64,000 nucleotides of DNA, taken from NCBI GenBank assembly GCA_934330725.1, contig CAKRGM010000005.1, positions 1 through 64,000 of the forward strand. Direction: 5' to 3'. This DNA is from an uncultured Lachnospiraceae bacterium. GTDB lineage: Bacteria; Bacillota; Clostridia; Lachnospirales; Lachnospiraceae. Numbering within the stretch: position 1 is the first letter of the stretch; every line of letters begins with the position of its first letter. The position numbers and the translations under genes were made by a program. The notes below the pieces were generated by a model. That model saw only the letters and a program-made list of their open reading frames with translations, ran no database searches and had not been told where the DNA came from. Of the stretch, positions 44,557 to 53,911 are shown piece by piece.

Positions 44557-44577
44557 TGCTCTTTTCTCCTATACTTT

Positions 44578-44892
44578 TTAATATTTATTGGATTCTTTTT
44601 TATCAATTACTATTGTTTCTACAGTACCATCCTTTTTGGTAATATTCCAGTCAAGATAATGATCTCTTTCATTGACTGTCATCTTACTGCCCATACCGCC
44701 TATATCAGCACCAAGGTAAAGTGCTATAGCATCAAACTTACACTCTTTTATACATGAGCAGCATCCCCAGCAGTCCTTTGGATACTTTATATATGCTTTG
44801 CCATCTTTGTCTTTCTTTATAAGGCTTCCCGGACACACCTGTGTACATTTTCCACATGCCTTGCATTTATTTTTATCTATTGCTATGCTCAT
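44578..44892 (-). CDS. aprB: APS reductase ferredoxin-type subunit
   Basis: This 104-residue protein has two [4Fe-4S] sites: CKACGKCTQVCP and CWGCCSCIKEC. It is like AprB but without the long tail seen in sulfate reducers beyond LDWNITKKDG. It passes electrons to the FAD of AprA. The start MSIAIDKNKC at 44892 overlaps the end of aprA by 20 nt. The second cluster has one extra Cys. Confidence 0.88.
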   Translation of the reverse strand: MSIAIDKNKCKACGKCTQVCPGSLIKKDKDGKAYIKYPKDCWGCCSCIKECKFDAIALYLGADIGGMGSKMTVNERDHYLDWNITKKDGTVETIVIDKKESNKY

Positions 44893-46603
44893 ATACTTCA
44901 CCCCTTTCAACAAGCTTTCTTGTAATTATCTGAATTTTACCATCTTTTTTAACTGAGTTGACATATTTAAGCCATTCATCACTTTTTTCAGGATAATCAA
45001 GATTTTCATCAAAGCTGTGCCATCTGGTTTCCTTTCTTGCCTTAAGATGTTCAATAAGTGAAAGACAGACTGTAAGTCTTTCCTTTAATTCATATGCAAA
45101 CATCAGCTCATGGCAGTCATCAGCACTCAGATTATCTGCAAGTTCCTGAAGATGTTCTATCTTTTCTTTTGCAAGATCAAGCTGTTTTTCATTAAACTGA
45201 TAATGACTTCCGATACCACCTGCATATGTATCCATTACCTTCTGCATGGCATCTTCAAGCTGTTCGGTACTGTAAATGCCGTCTTTATTACCAAGAATCT
45301 TATTGTACTCTGCAACTTTATCATCGAAATCATTGTCCGATTTATTCAAAATCTCGGTTGCAGACTTCTTGTCCGATTTATTCAATTCCTCAACCATGGT
45401 TTCAGCAGCAATTTCACCTTCAACCATTGCACCTGTTACATACTTCTGTGGACATCCACCCGCAACATCACCTGCTGCAAAAAGTCCGTCTATAGTAGTT
45501 CTTCTCTTTGTATCGACCCAGTAACCACTTGCAGTATGTCCACCTACAACGTATGGCTCTGTTCCTTCTATTTCTACATTCTGCTCACTTGGATTTTTTC
45601 CTGATTCAATCCACTTAAGTGTCTGACTTGGTGCCATATTAAGATAAGCCTTAAGTAATGACTCATCCTGCTGGCTGCTTATTCCTTCTGTTCTAAGATA
45701 ACATGGCCCTCTGCCTTCAATGTTCTCTCTTACTGTACCATACAGACGCTGTGATGTTGTAAGGCCGTATTTTGATTCATATACTTCACCTTTTGAATTG
45801 ACCTGCTTTGCTCCAACACCCTGTGCAATTGTTCCTGTTGGTGCAATAGTATCTTTACATCTAAGAGCAATAAATCTCATTTCAAATGTTGTCATCTCTG
45901 CTCCGGCATTTATGCCCATTGCATATCCGGCACCCGTATTAAATGGCGGATACCACATTTTGTGTCTTGAAAAGCCCGGATTATTTGGCTTATAAAGTCC
46001 GGCAGCACCTCCGGTTGCACATAACACTTTTTTAGCATTAATCTTATATGCAATACCAACCTCTTCACCGTCTATATTATCCTCGTCAATACTGAAGCCA
46101 TATGCTCCAAGTATCTTATTATTTTCAACGATATAATCAGTTATATTTATTCTGTTGATTACTGTTACATTTGGAAGTGCCTTTACCGCATTAGCAAGAA
46201 TTGGCTTGATATTTTCACCATTGATTTTGATATTTCTGTTTCCTCTTGCAACATACTTTCCATTCTCATCCTTAAGAATTACAAGACCCAGTTTCTCCAT
46301 CTTTTCAGTAACTCTGTTAAGTCCTTCTGACATTGTCAGTAAAAGGTCCTCTCTTACGATGCCATCTGCATCCTTCTTTGCATAATCAACATAATCCTGT
46401 GGTTTTCTTCCTTCAACAATATATGCATTTATGGCATTGACACCTGCTGCAAGGCATCCGCTTCGCTTTATATTAGCCTTTTCTGCTATTACAACAGAAT
46501 AATCTGACTTTTCAGCAATAGTTAATGCTGCATAACATCCTGCTGTACCACCGCCTATTATCAGGATGTCCGTGTTGATTGTTTTCATTTCTCTGATCTG
46601 CAT
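44873..46603 (-). CDS. aprA: adenylylsulfate reductase flavoprotein subunit
   Basis: This 576-residue fumarate-reductase-type flavoprotein has FAD motif IIGGGTAGCYAALTIAEKS, the flavin-linked RTTIDGLFAAGDVAGG block and the C-terminal KARKETRWHSFDENLDYP. It reduces APS to sulfite and AMP. It is shorter than the 660 residues of dissimilatory AprA. With cysDN, the sulfate transporter and no dsrAB, its job should be assimilatory, as in the similar Clostridium acetobutylicum cluster. The start at 46603 follows GGAGAAATGTGT. Confidence 0.88.
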   Translation of the reverse strand: MQIREMKTINTDILIIGGGTAGCYAALTIAEKSDYSVVIAEKANIKRSGCLAAGVNAINAYIVEGRKPQDYVDYAKKDADGIVREDLLLTMSEGLNRVTEKMEKLGLVILKDENGKYVARGNRNIKINGENIKPILANAVKALPNVTVINRINITDYIVENNKILGAYGFSIDEDNIDGEEVGIAYKINAKKVLCATGGAAGLYKPNNPGFSRHKMWYPPFNTGAGYAMGINAGAEMTTFEMRFIALRCKDTIAPTGTIAQGVGAKQVNSKGEVYESKYGLTTSQRLYGTVRENIEGRGPCYLRTEGISSQQDESLLKAYLNMAPSQTLKWIESGKNPSEQNVEIEGTEPYVVGGHTASGYWVDTKRRTTIDGLFAAGDVAGGCPQKYVTGAMVEGEIAAETMVEELNKSDKKSATEILNKSDNDFDDKVAEYNKILGNKDGIYSTEQLEDAMQKVMDTYAGGIGSHYQFNEKQLDLAKEKIEHLQELADNLSADDCHELMFAYELKERLTVCLSLIEHLKARKETRWHSFDENLDYPEKSDEWLKYVNSVKKDGKIQIITRKLVERGEVYEHSNR

Positions 46604-46620
46604 ACACATTTCTCCAATCT

Positions 46621-47682
46621 TTAGATATAAAATACATCATCTTCCTGCATTTCTTTATTTTCACACAGGTAGGTTCTGTCGTTACCCATAACATACAGTC
46701 TGTATATTAAAAGCGTTACCTTCTCTCCCATTTCAAGCGATTCCTTCTCAAGCGACCATTCGCCTATTATCTTCACTCCATGGACATCTATGGTAGCATC
46801 AAGTCTGTTGCCTTTAAACACTACATCCTCAACGATTCCTTCCTCTGCTGCACTCATGTATCTGTCAAGCTTGCCGAACTTGGAAATCTTCACAAATTCC
46901 GGTCTTACTACAGCAACATCTGCTCCTTCTATCTTATCAAATCCATTAAGTGTATGATAATCTTTGACTTCTAATGATCTTCCAATAAATTTTGCAACAA
47001 AAGGAGTGTCCGGCGACTTATATATTTCTGCCGGTGTTCCCATCTGCTCTATCCTGCCATGATTAGTTATTATAATTTCATCAGCTACCTCTACCGCCTC
47101 ATCCTGATCATGCGTAACAAAAATGCTTGTGATTCCAAGTTTTGTTACCATCTGTCTAAGCCATAGTCTTAACTCAGTCCGGACCTTTGCGTCAATTGCA
47201 GCAAATGGCTCATCAAGCAGAAGCACCTGTGGTTTTGGTGCAAGTGCCCTTGCAAATGCCACTCTCTGCCGCTGTCCTCCAGACAGCTGATTTGGATACC
47301 TTTTTTCCATTCCCGAAAGCCCTGTAATCTCAAGTAATTCTGTTACACGTTTTTTAATCTCCTTCTTGGGAACCTTTTGTAATTCCAGTCCAAATGCGAC
47401 ATTATCATATACCGTCATATATCTGAACAGCGCATAGCTCTGGAATACAAAACCAATTCCTCTTTTAGATGCCGGAATATCATTTACCCTTTTTCCATCT
47501 ATGTATATATCACCTGCGTTAGGCATCTCCAGCCCTGCAATCATTCTAAGAAGTGTTGTCTTACCACTTCCTGACGGTCCAAGAAGTGCTACCAGCTTTC
47601 CTTTTTCAATGCCAAAACTCACATTGTCTGAGGCCCTGAAATCACCGTATTGTTTGTATATATTTTTCATTTCAACATACAT
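46621..47682 (-). CDS. cysA: sulfate/thiosulfate ABC transporter ATPase
   Basis: This 353-residue ATPase has Walker A GPSGSGKTT, signature LSGGQRQR, Walker B VLLLDEPFAAID and switch VTHDQDEA, plus a C-terminal regulatory domain (about 235-353). The start MYVEMKNIYKQYG at 47682 follows GGAGGTTAAATGAT; the cysW stop at 47684 gives one-nt spacing. It energises sulfate import with CysT, CysW and Sbp. Confidence 0.9.
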   Translation of the reverse strand: MYVEMKNIYKQYGDFRASDNVSFGIEKGKLVALLGPSGSGKTTLLRMIAGLEMPNAGDIYIDGKRVNDIPASKRGIGFVFQSYALFRYMTVYDNVAFGLELQKVPKKEIKKRVTELLEITGLSGMEKRYPNQLSGGQRQRVAFARALAPKPQVLLLDEPFAAIDAKVRTELRLWLRQMVTKLGITSIFVTHDQDEAVEVADEIIITNHGRIEQMGTPAEIYKSPDTPFVAKFIGRSLEVKDYHTLNGFDKIEGADVAVVRPEFVKISKFGKLDRYMSAAEEGIVEDVVFKGNRLDATIDVHGVKIIGEWSLEKESLEMGEKVTLLIYRLYVMGNDRTYLCENKEMQEDDVFYI

Positions 47683-47683
47683 A

Positions 47684-48547
47684 TCATTTAACCTCCGACT
47701 TTTTCTTTGATCTGTATTCGAGGATATTTCTAAGTACAAGCACTATTACTGCTATAATAACAAGAATCGAAGAAACTGCAAACGCAGCTGTTACAGCAGT
47801 GTCTGTTCCCGACATATAAAGAGCATCAATTTCAAGAGGAAGTGTAAATGTTTCTCCTCTTGTTTTAGATACTGCATTAACAGCACCAAACTCACCAAGT
47901 GCTCTTGCCGTACAAAGAATTATTCCGTAGATAAATGCCCATTTAATCTGTGGAAATGTTATCTTAAAGAAAATCTTAAGTCCGCTTGCTCCCATAAGTG
48001 CTGCCGCTTCTTCCTCATCTTTTCCCTGTGCATTAAGTACCGGAATCACTTCTCTTGATACAAAAGGAAATGTTACAAATACTGTTGCAAGAACAACTCC
48101 CGGAATGGCAAATGCAATTCTGATATTAGTACCAAATATTTCATTAAGCCATCTTATTACCGGATAAAACCAGCCAAGCCTTCCGAATGTCATAAGGAAT
48201 GCAAGACCGACAATTACCGGCGAAATTGAAAATGGTATATCAATCAGTGTTGCAAGTATCTGTTTACCTTTAAATGAAAACTTTGTAAGCGCCCATGACG
48301 CACACAATCCAAAAAATGTATTAATTACAACTGCAATCAGTGTAGCAAGAAGTGTTACACCTAATGCATTTATTACATACTTTGTAGATATTGATTCGAA
48401 ATAAAATGCAACGCCCTGCTTTAATGAACTGTATATAATTGAAAACAGCGGAAGCACAAGCATTATAAATACAAATAATAAACTTATGGCAATAAGTATG
48501 TATTTAGTTCTTTTTTTCCTTTTTTCAAGCTTTATCTGCTCGTTCAT
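47684..48547 (-). CDS. cysW: sulfate ABC transporter permease
   Basis: This 287-residue permease has six transmembrane helices and the EAA loop EEEAAALMGASGLKIFFKI that contacts the ATPase. TFPFVSREVIPVL and GAVNAVSKTRGET are CysW-like. It is coupled to cysA downstream and follows cysT by 33 nt. Confidence 0.9.
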   Translation of the reverse strand: MNEQIKLEKRKKRTKYILIAISLLFVFIMLVLPLFSIIYSSLKQGVAFYFESISTKYVINALGVTLLATLIAVVINTFFGLCASWALTKFSFKGKQILATLIDIPFSISPVIVGLAFLMTFGRLGWFYPVIRWLNEIFGTNIRIAFAIPGVVLATVFVTFPFVSREVIPVLNAQGKDEEEAAALMGASGLKIFFKITFPQIKWAFIYGIILCTARALGEFGAVNAVSKTRGETFTLPLEIDALYMSGTDTAVTAAFAVSSILVIIAVIVLVLRNILEYRSKKKSEVK

Positions 48548-48580
48548 AATCTCACTCCTGACTATCGATAATGCATTTCA

Positions 48581-49453
48581 TTAAATCATATTTGTTCTTC
48601 TCGACTGACGCATCTGGATTACATTAATTGCAAGCAGCAGTAGAAAAGATATAACAAGCATCACTAATGCAATGGCTGTTGCTGAGGCATAATCTATGTA
48701 CCCAAGTTTTTGCATTATAACATATGAAATAACCTGCGTGTGCTCTTTCGCACTATTGCCTGATATATATATAACACTTCCATATTCACCGATTCCTCTG
48801 GCAAATGCAAGCCCGAATCCAGTAAGTATGGCAGGTCTTAACTCCGGAATAATAACTCTGAAAAATGTTTTTGAAGGTGATGCCCCAAGTATATATGCAG
48901 CTTCTTCATACTGACTATCAAGTTTTTCAAGTACCGGCTGTACATTTCTTACAACAAAAGGAATCCCGACAAATACAAGCGCCACAACTATTCCAATATG
49001 TGTATAACTCACCTTAATCCCAAGTGCTGAAAGAGGTTTTCCTAAAATACCTGTATCTGAGTACATTTTAGAAAGTGTAATACCTGCAACAGCTGTTGGA
49101 AGTGCAAATGGAAGTTCAATAAATCCATCAAGTATGCGCTTGCATGGAAAATCATATTTAACTAAAACCCATGCAAGAATTACCCCAAACACCACATTTA
49201 TAAGTGCTGCTATAAACGAACATCCAATACTTGTAGCAAACGCATTAACAACATTGGGTTTCGTTATAAGTTGAAAAAATTCCAATGGAGAAAGCTTAAG
49301 CGAATATACCATTATTGAAGCAAGTGGTATCAGAACTATAAGAGAAAGCATTGTGACAGTAACACCAAGCGTAAACTTAAATCCAGGAATAACCCTTGTT
49401 TTTTTAGCTTTATTAAGTTTTATTTCTTTTTCATTAGCTTTATTTGTGCTCAT
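48581..49453 (-). CDS. cysT: sulfate ABC transporter permease
   Basis: This 290-residue permease partner of CysW has six helices, an EAA loop (EEAAYILGASPSKTFFRVI) and FARGIGEYGSVIYISGN, the CysT/CysU hallmark. The start at 49453 (MSTNKANEKE) follows GGGAGATACAC. It is preceded by sbp. Confidence 0.9.
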   Translation of the reverse strand: MSTNKANEKEIKLNKAKKTRVIPGFKFTLGVTVTMLSLIVLIPLASIMVYSLKLSPLEFFQLITKPNVVNAFATSIGCSFIAALINVVFGVILAWVLVKYDFPCKRILDGFIELPFALPTAVAGITLSKMYSDTGILGKPLSALGIKVSYTHIGIVVALVFVGIPFVVRNVQPVLEKLDSQYEEAAYILGASPSKTFFRVIIPELRPAILTGFGLAFARGIGEYGSVIYISGNSAKEHTQVISYVIMQKLGYIDYASATAIALVMLVISFLLLLAINVIQMRQSRRTNMI

Positions 49454-49513
49454 GTGTATCTCCCATTCATTCACTGCAATACAATATAAATAAAAATTTA
49501 TTAAATGCAGTTT

Positions 49514-50521
49514 CTAATTATAAATCTTATCAAACAAGGCTCCATCATCGAAATACTGCTTATACGCCTCATCCCATCCGCCAAAATCATTTATTGTCGT
49601 AAGTCTGATATTCAGGTCAAATTCATCTGAATACTGTTCAAGTATTTCTTTGTTTGTCGGGCGGTAGCCATTATCAGCTGCCAGTTTCTGTGCCTCATCT
49701 GAATATAAATATGAAAGGTACTCACGGCTTACTTCTTCTGTTTTATCCATGCGCGCATTGTCATCAACAACTGCAACACTTGGCTGTGCAAGGATACTGA
49801 CAGACGGACTGACTATCTCATATTCGCCAGGATAGTTTCTGACTGTTGCAATAGCTTCATTTTCCCAGGAAATCAGGACATCTCCTTTTTTATTCTCGAC
49901 AAATGTTGTTGTTGAACCTCTTGCTCCGGAGTCAAGTACAGATACATTAGAATACAATTGATGAAGGAATTCTTCCTGCTTTGTCTCATCACTATACTTT
50001 CCTTTTGCATAACTTAAAGCCGCAAGGAAATTCCAGCATGCGCCTCCGCTGCTTTTAGGATCTGGTGTTATCACTTCAACACCCTCTTTAACTAAATCAT
50101 CCCAGTCTCTGATATTATGAGGATTACCTTTTCTTACAAGAAATACAATTGTAGATGTATATGGTGCTGAATCCTGTTCAAATTCCTGCTCCCAGCCACT
50201 GTCGATAAGTCCTGTTTTTTGAATAAGCGTAATATCATGTTCCAGTGCAAGTGTAACAACGTCTGCCCTGCATCCCTCAACAACTGATCTTGCCTGGCTT
50301 CCAGAACCTCCATGGGACTGGATTACCTTTACCTGCTGTCCATATTTTTGCTGATAATAATTAATAAACAACTGATTATATGATTCATAAAATTCTCTCG
50401 TTGGATCATATGAAACATTTGTAATAGTAATAATTCCATCATCACTTTTACCACACCCTGAAGCTGAAAACAGCACTGCTCCCAGCAGTATACAGGCAGA
50501 GACCTTTTTTACTGTCTTCAT
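49514..50521 (-). CDS. sbp: sulfate-binding lipoprotein
   Basis: This 335-residue binding protein of the sulfate ABC system has a lipoprotein signal (ILLGAVLFSASGC, Cys about 23), then VSYDPTREFYESYN and SHGGSGSQARSVVEG, which form the sulfate pocket in Sbp/CysP. It catches sulfate or thiosulfate outside and passes it to CysT/CysW. The start at 50521 is preferred (AAGGG before it); an upstream ATG at 50578 would hide the signal peptide. Confidence 0.9.
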   Translation of the reverse strand: MKTVKKVSACILLGAVLFSASGCGKSDDGIITITNVSYDPTREFYESYNQLFINYYQQKYGQQVKVIQSHGGSGSQARSVVEGCRADVVTLALEHDITLIQKTGLIDSGWEQEFEQDSAPYTSTIVFLVRKGNPHNIRDWDDLVKEGVEVITPDPKSSGGACWNFLAALSYAKGKYSDETKQEEFLHQLYSNVSVLDSGARGSTTTFVENKKGDVLISWENEAIATVRNYPGEYEIVSPSVSILAQPSVAVVDDNARMDKTEEVSREYLSYLYSDEAQKLAADNGYRPTNKEILEQYSDEFDLNIRLTTINDFGGWDEAYKQYFDDGALFDKIYN

Positions 50522-50639
50522 GCAGACAGCCCTTAATATTCTATTATGCTTTTTGATGTTGTTACTACATACTTTCATTTTTTTACCTTGTATTTCTATA
50601 TATTTTATTAATAAATATAATTTTTATCCTGTCCATCCA

Positions 50640-51572
50640 TTAAAACTCAAACAGCGATGTTGAAAGATATCTTTCTCCTGTGTCAGGAAGAAGCATAACT
50701 ATATTTTTTCCGGCATTTTCCGGCCTTTGTGCTACTTTTGTTGCCGCGCTTATAACAGCGCCTGATGATATTCCGACAATAAGACCATCCGATAAAGCTA
50801 CTGCTCTTGCTGCTGAAAATGCCTCATCATTTTCCACTGTTATAATCTCATCCAGGATGTTAACATCCATTACCTTAGGAATAAATCCTGCTCCGATTCC
50901 CTGAATCTTATGAGGTCCTGCACAACCTCCTGAAAGGACCGGAGAACCTGCCGGTTCAACAGCTATAATCTTAATATCATTATTATATTCTTTAAGTCCT
51001 CTTGCCGTTCCGGTTATAGTTCCACCGGTTCCGACTGAAGCTATAAATATATCAACTTTTCCATCTGTATCTTCAATTATTTCCCTGGCTGTTGTAGCTG
51101 TATGTATTTGCGGATTAGATGGATTATCAAACTGCTGTGGAATAAATGCATTTCCATATTCTACTTTCAGTTCTTCTGCTTTTGCTATAGCACCTTTCAT
51201 ACCCAGACGTCCCTGCGTAAGAACTACCTGCGCTCCTAATGCCATAACGATTTTTCTTCTCTCGACGCTCATTGTATCCGGCATTGTAAGAATAAGCTTA
51301 AGCTTCTTGGCCGCACAGACACCTGCAAGACCTATACCTGTATTACCACTTGTAGGTTCAATTATAACAGTTTCAGAATTAATCTTCCCCTGCCTGATTC
51401 CATCTTCTATCATTGCACATGCCACTCTGTCTTTAACGCTTCCAAGTGGATTAAAATACTCAAGCTTTGCAATAAGTTTTGCGTCAAGTTTATGTTCCTC
51501 TTCATAATTACATATTTCCAGTAATGGTGTATGCCCAATCAATTGTGTTAATTGTTTTGCTATCTTTGCCAT
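50640..51572 (-). CDS. cysK: cysteine synthase, second copy
   Basis: This 310-residue O-acetylserine sulfhydrylase family member has its PLP Lys in NPLGSVKDRVA, PTSGNTGIGLAG, SVGTGGTITG and the C-terminal SGAVISAATK. It is clearly a paralogue of the CysK at 35639. The start at 51572 follows GAGGTTAAAT. Having one copy at the uptake end and another at the carrier end may mean separate donors (free sulfide versus thiocarboxylate) or simple gene duplication. Confidence 0.9.
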   Translation of the reverse strand: MAKIAKQLTQLIGHTPLLEICNYEEEHKLDAKLIAKLEYFNPLGSVKDRVACAMIEDGIRQGKINSETVIIEPTSGNTGIGLAGVCAAKKLKLILTMPDTMSVERRKIVMALGAQVVLTQGRLGMKGAIAKAEELKVEYGNAFIPQQFDNPSNPQIHTATTAREIIEDTDGKVDIFIASVGTGGTITGTARGLKEYNNDIKIIAVEPAGSPVLSGGCAGPHKIQGIGAGFIPKVMDVNILDEIITVENDEAFSAARAVALSDGLIVGISSGAVISAATKVAQRPENAGKNIVMLLPDTGERYLSTSLFEF

Positions 51573-51685
51573 ATTTAACCTCATTTCTACACGCTTTATA
51601 CATGTAACTGTTAACCTGATTAAGCAAGCCTGTAAATATCAGACTCATCTTTCTATAGTACACTGCAATCTGAATGCGTTCAACA

Positions 51686-52312
51686 TTATTTATTGAATTT
51701 ATTTATAATTTTTTCAATCATATCTGTATCCGCTGTTGTATTATTTTCATAACACCATGCTGCAATTTCTGAAAGGAATTCTGCCCTGCAATGCGAATCA
51801 CTTATTTTTTCTTTTGCCATGATTCTGACATCGCTTAAAAAATCAAGAATTGCTTCAATATTATCTGGAATTATTTCTTTTATTTTATCTGCAATAATTC
51901 TTGTCATATAAGGACTTGTTCCACTGCTTGAAATACCAATGCTTAAATTACCCTGATGAACAACAGAAGGAAATATAAAATCACACTTATCCTTAACATC
52001 TACAACATTAACAAGAATACCTTTATTGCTGCATAACCTGTATATATGAGCATTAAGACTTTCATCAGATGTTGCTGCTACAACAAATGTATTTCCTTCA
52101 ATATCATCGTCTTTGAACTTTCTTTGCTCATACGTTACATTGCCATTGTGTTCAGCCAGTTCATAAACATCCTTATCAATTCTTTCTGCAATTATATGAA
52201 GTCTGGTTTCATATGGAATAAGCTTCTTTATTTTATGAAAAGCCACCTTTCCAGCCCCTACTATTAATGCATTTTTATTCTTTATATCAATATAGAATGG
52301 AAAATATCCCAT
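51686..52312 (-). CDS. precorrin-2 dehydrogenase/ferrochelatase (siroheme)
   Basis: This 208-residue Met8p/CysG N-domain protein begins MGYFPFYIDIKNKNALIVGAG (NAD site GAGKVAFHK). It has FVVAATSDESLN and CDFIFPSVVHQGNLSIGISSSGTSP, the siroheme synthase block. It oxidises precorrin-2 and inserts Fe to give siroheme, the cofactor of the sulfite reductase in the same run. No uroporphyrinogen methyltransferase is fused. It is the first gene of the run; AAAGGAGAGCT precedes the ATG. Confidence 0.88.
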   Translation of the reverse strand: MGYFPFYIDIKNKNALIVGAGKVAFHKIKKLIPYETRLHIIAERIDKDVYELAEHNGNVTYEQRKFKDDDIEGNTFVVAATSDESLNAHIYRLCSNKGILVNVVDVKDKCDFIFPSVVHQGNLSIGISSSGTSPYMTRIIADKIKEIIPDNIEAILDFLSDVRIMAKEKISDSHCRAEFLSEIAAWCYENNTTADTDMIEKIINKFNK

Positions 52313-52331
52313 AGCTCTCCTTTTGTATTAA

Positions 52332-52386
52332 CGTTTTATATAATACCTATCCTACTAATTTACTATGTATTAAATACATTACTATG
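52332..52386 (-). promoter_or_regulatory. control region of the sulfur run
   Basis: Upstream of the siroheme gene, 52352-52332 (minus) carries the GGATAGGTATTATATAAAA block shared with the metY promoter. Further upstream ATGTATT-A-AATACAT (52365-52379) is flanked by TACTATG twice (52361-52367, 52380-52386). No S-box, T-box or other known sulfur riboswitch was recognised here. Confidence 0.55.
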
Positions 52387-52460
52387 TTTTTAGCGAAAAA
52401 TCAAGAAAAATGTTGTTTTTTTCTCAATATTATTTCAAATATTTTCTTTTAATTTCACAG

Positions 52461-52515
52461 AAAATAGTAACGATTACTATTTTATTATTGAAATAATATA
52501 ATAACATGCTATAAT
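52461..52515 (+). promoter_or_regulatory. promoter and operator of the flavodiiron gene
   Basis: TTGAAA (52488-52493) and TATAAT (52510-52515) are 16 bp apart. AAAATAGTAA-CGA-TTACTATTTT (52461-52483), a perfect 10-bp inverted repeat, sits directly upstream of the -35. It could bind an oxidative or nitrosative stress regulator. Confidence 0.7.
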
Positions 52516-52542
52516 CTGAATAGATAAAATATTATGCAGAGG

Positions 52543-52595
52543 GGAATTTATGTGAATCCTGCAACATAACATATGTTTTTCACATAAAAGATTCC
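52543..52595 (+). promoter_or_regulatory. 5' leader hairpin of the flavodiiron gene
   Basis: TTTATGTGAA (52547-52556) pairs perfectly with TTCACATAAA (52579-52588), extended by GGAAT/ATTCC outside, in the leader between the promoter and the GGAGG at 52600. It is a stable stem just before the ribosome binding site; a role in mRNA stability or control is possible. Confidence 0.5.
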
Positions 52596-52611
52596 AGAAT
52601 GGAGGATACTT

Positions 52612-53781
52612 ATGAGCAAACCTATTATTTCAGATTCAATAAAGTATATTGGAGCTGACGACACAACCTTAGACTTATTTGAAAGCCAGTATAAAGTTCC
52701 AAACGGAGTATCATATAATTCATATGTTATACTCGATAAAAAAACTGCTGTTATGGATACTGTAGATGCCAGAAAAACAGACGAATGGTTTGATAACTTA
52801 AAAAATGCCTTAAATGGCAAACCGGCAGATTATCTTGTCATTTCACATCTTGAGCCGGACCACTCCGCAAATATCAAACAATTTACAGAAAAATATCCTG
52901 ATGCAAAACTTGTTTTAAGTGCTAAAGCTAAAACTATGCTTCCTCAATTCTTCGATATCAGCGGACTTGATGAACGTTGCATTACAGTAAAAGAAGGTGA
53001 TGAGCTTGATCTTGGTACACATAAACTGAAATTCATTATGGCACCAATGGTACACTGGCCAGAGGTCATGGTTGAATATGAAACTACTGAAAAGGTGCTG
53101 TTTTCTGCTGATGGTTTCGGTAAATTTGGTGCATTAAGCACTGATGAAGACTGGACATGCGAAGCCAGACGTTATTACTTTAATATAGTAGGAAAATATG
53201 GAACGCCTGTACAGACCCTGTTAAAAAAAGCTGCAGGACTCGATATAAAAACAATTTGTCCTCTTCATGGTCCTGTTTTAAAGGATAACCTTGAATTTTA
53301 TATAAATAAATATAAAATCTGGAGCAGCTATGAACCAGAAGATGACGGTGTTTTAGTTGCATGCGCCTCAATCCACGGAAATACAAAAGCTGCTGCTGAA
53401 AAAATGGTTGAAATATTAAATGAAAAAGGGGCAAAAAAAGTTGCATTTACTGATTTAACAAGAGATGACATGGCCGAAGCTGTTGAAGATGCTTTTCGTT
53501 ATAGTAAACTGATTGTAGCTGCTGCTTCTTATGATGCCGGTGTATTCCCTCCAATGGAAGATTTTCTTAATCGTCTGTCTCATAAAAGCTACCAGAAACG
53601 TACTGCAGGAATAATAGAAAACGGTTCATGGGCTCCAACTGCAGCAAGATGTATGAAAACATCATTTGACAGCATGAAGGATATTAAAGTGTGTGAAAAT
53701 ACAGTTACAATAAAATCAACAATGAAACCCGAAGATATCATATCAATGGAAAAACTTGCTGATGAAATCCTAAGCAATTAA
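52612..53781 (+). CDS. fprA: flavodiiron protein (O2/NO reductase)
   Basis: This 389-residue protein has an N-terminal metallo-beta-lactamase domain with diiron ligands HLEPDH (about 81-86), VHWPE (His), SADGFGKFG (Asp) and CPLHGPV (His). It is followed by a flavodoxin domain with the FMN loop ASIHGNTKAAAEKM. These proteins reduce O2 to water or NO to N2O and protect anaerobes. GGAGGATACTT precedes the ATG. It is divergent from the sulfur run, with a strong own promoter and a shared bidirectional terminator downstream. Confidence 0.92.
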   Translation: MSKPIISDSIKYIGADDTTLDLFESQYKVPNGVSYNSYVILDKKTAVMDTVDARKTDEWFDNLKNALNGKPADYLVISHLEPDHSANIKQFTEKYPDAKLVLSAKAKTMLPQFFDISGLDERCITVKEGDELDLGTHKLKFIMAPMVHWPEVMVEYETTEKVLFSADGFGKFGALSTDEDWTCEARRYYFNIVGKYGTPVQTLLKKAAGLDIKTICPLHGPVLKDNLEFYINKYKIWSSYEPEDDGVLVACASIHGNTKAAAEKMVEILNEKGAKKVAFTDLTRDDMAEAVEDAFRYSKLIVAAASYDAGVFPPMEDFLNRLSHKSYQKRTAGIIENGSWAPTAARCMKTSFDSMKDIKVCENTVTIKSTMKPEDIISMEKLADEILSN

Positions 53782-53833
53782 GCAGTATAATTTACCACAC
53801 ATATAATCATGTAATCAGACTCTAAATATATAA

Positions 53834-53875
53834 AAAATCTGAAGTACACTGCAACATCTATGTACTTCAGATTTT
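53834..53875. terminator. bidirectional terminator
   Basis: AAAATCTGAAGTACA (53834-53848) pairs perfectly with TGTACTTCAGATTTT (53861-53875) around 12 nt, and A/T runs on both sides give U tails in both directions. It ends fprA and the convergent EAL gene. Confidence 0.85.
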
Positions 53876-53911
53876 ATTTTTTTTTATTCTTTAATCAGCC
53901 AGAACTTTTAA

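Noticed and set aside
35140..52312. Dissimilatory sulfate reduction
   Set aside because: AprAB is present, but there is no dsrAB, dsrMKJOP or qmo, and cysteine synthases, MetY and a carrier module make an assimilatory role far more likely.
52313..52611. S-box, T-box or other known riboswitch before the sulfur run
   Set aside because: The short leaders contain none of the conserved blocks (for example the SAM-I core or the T-box sequence).
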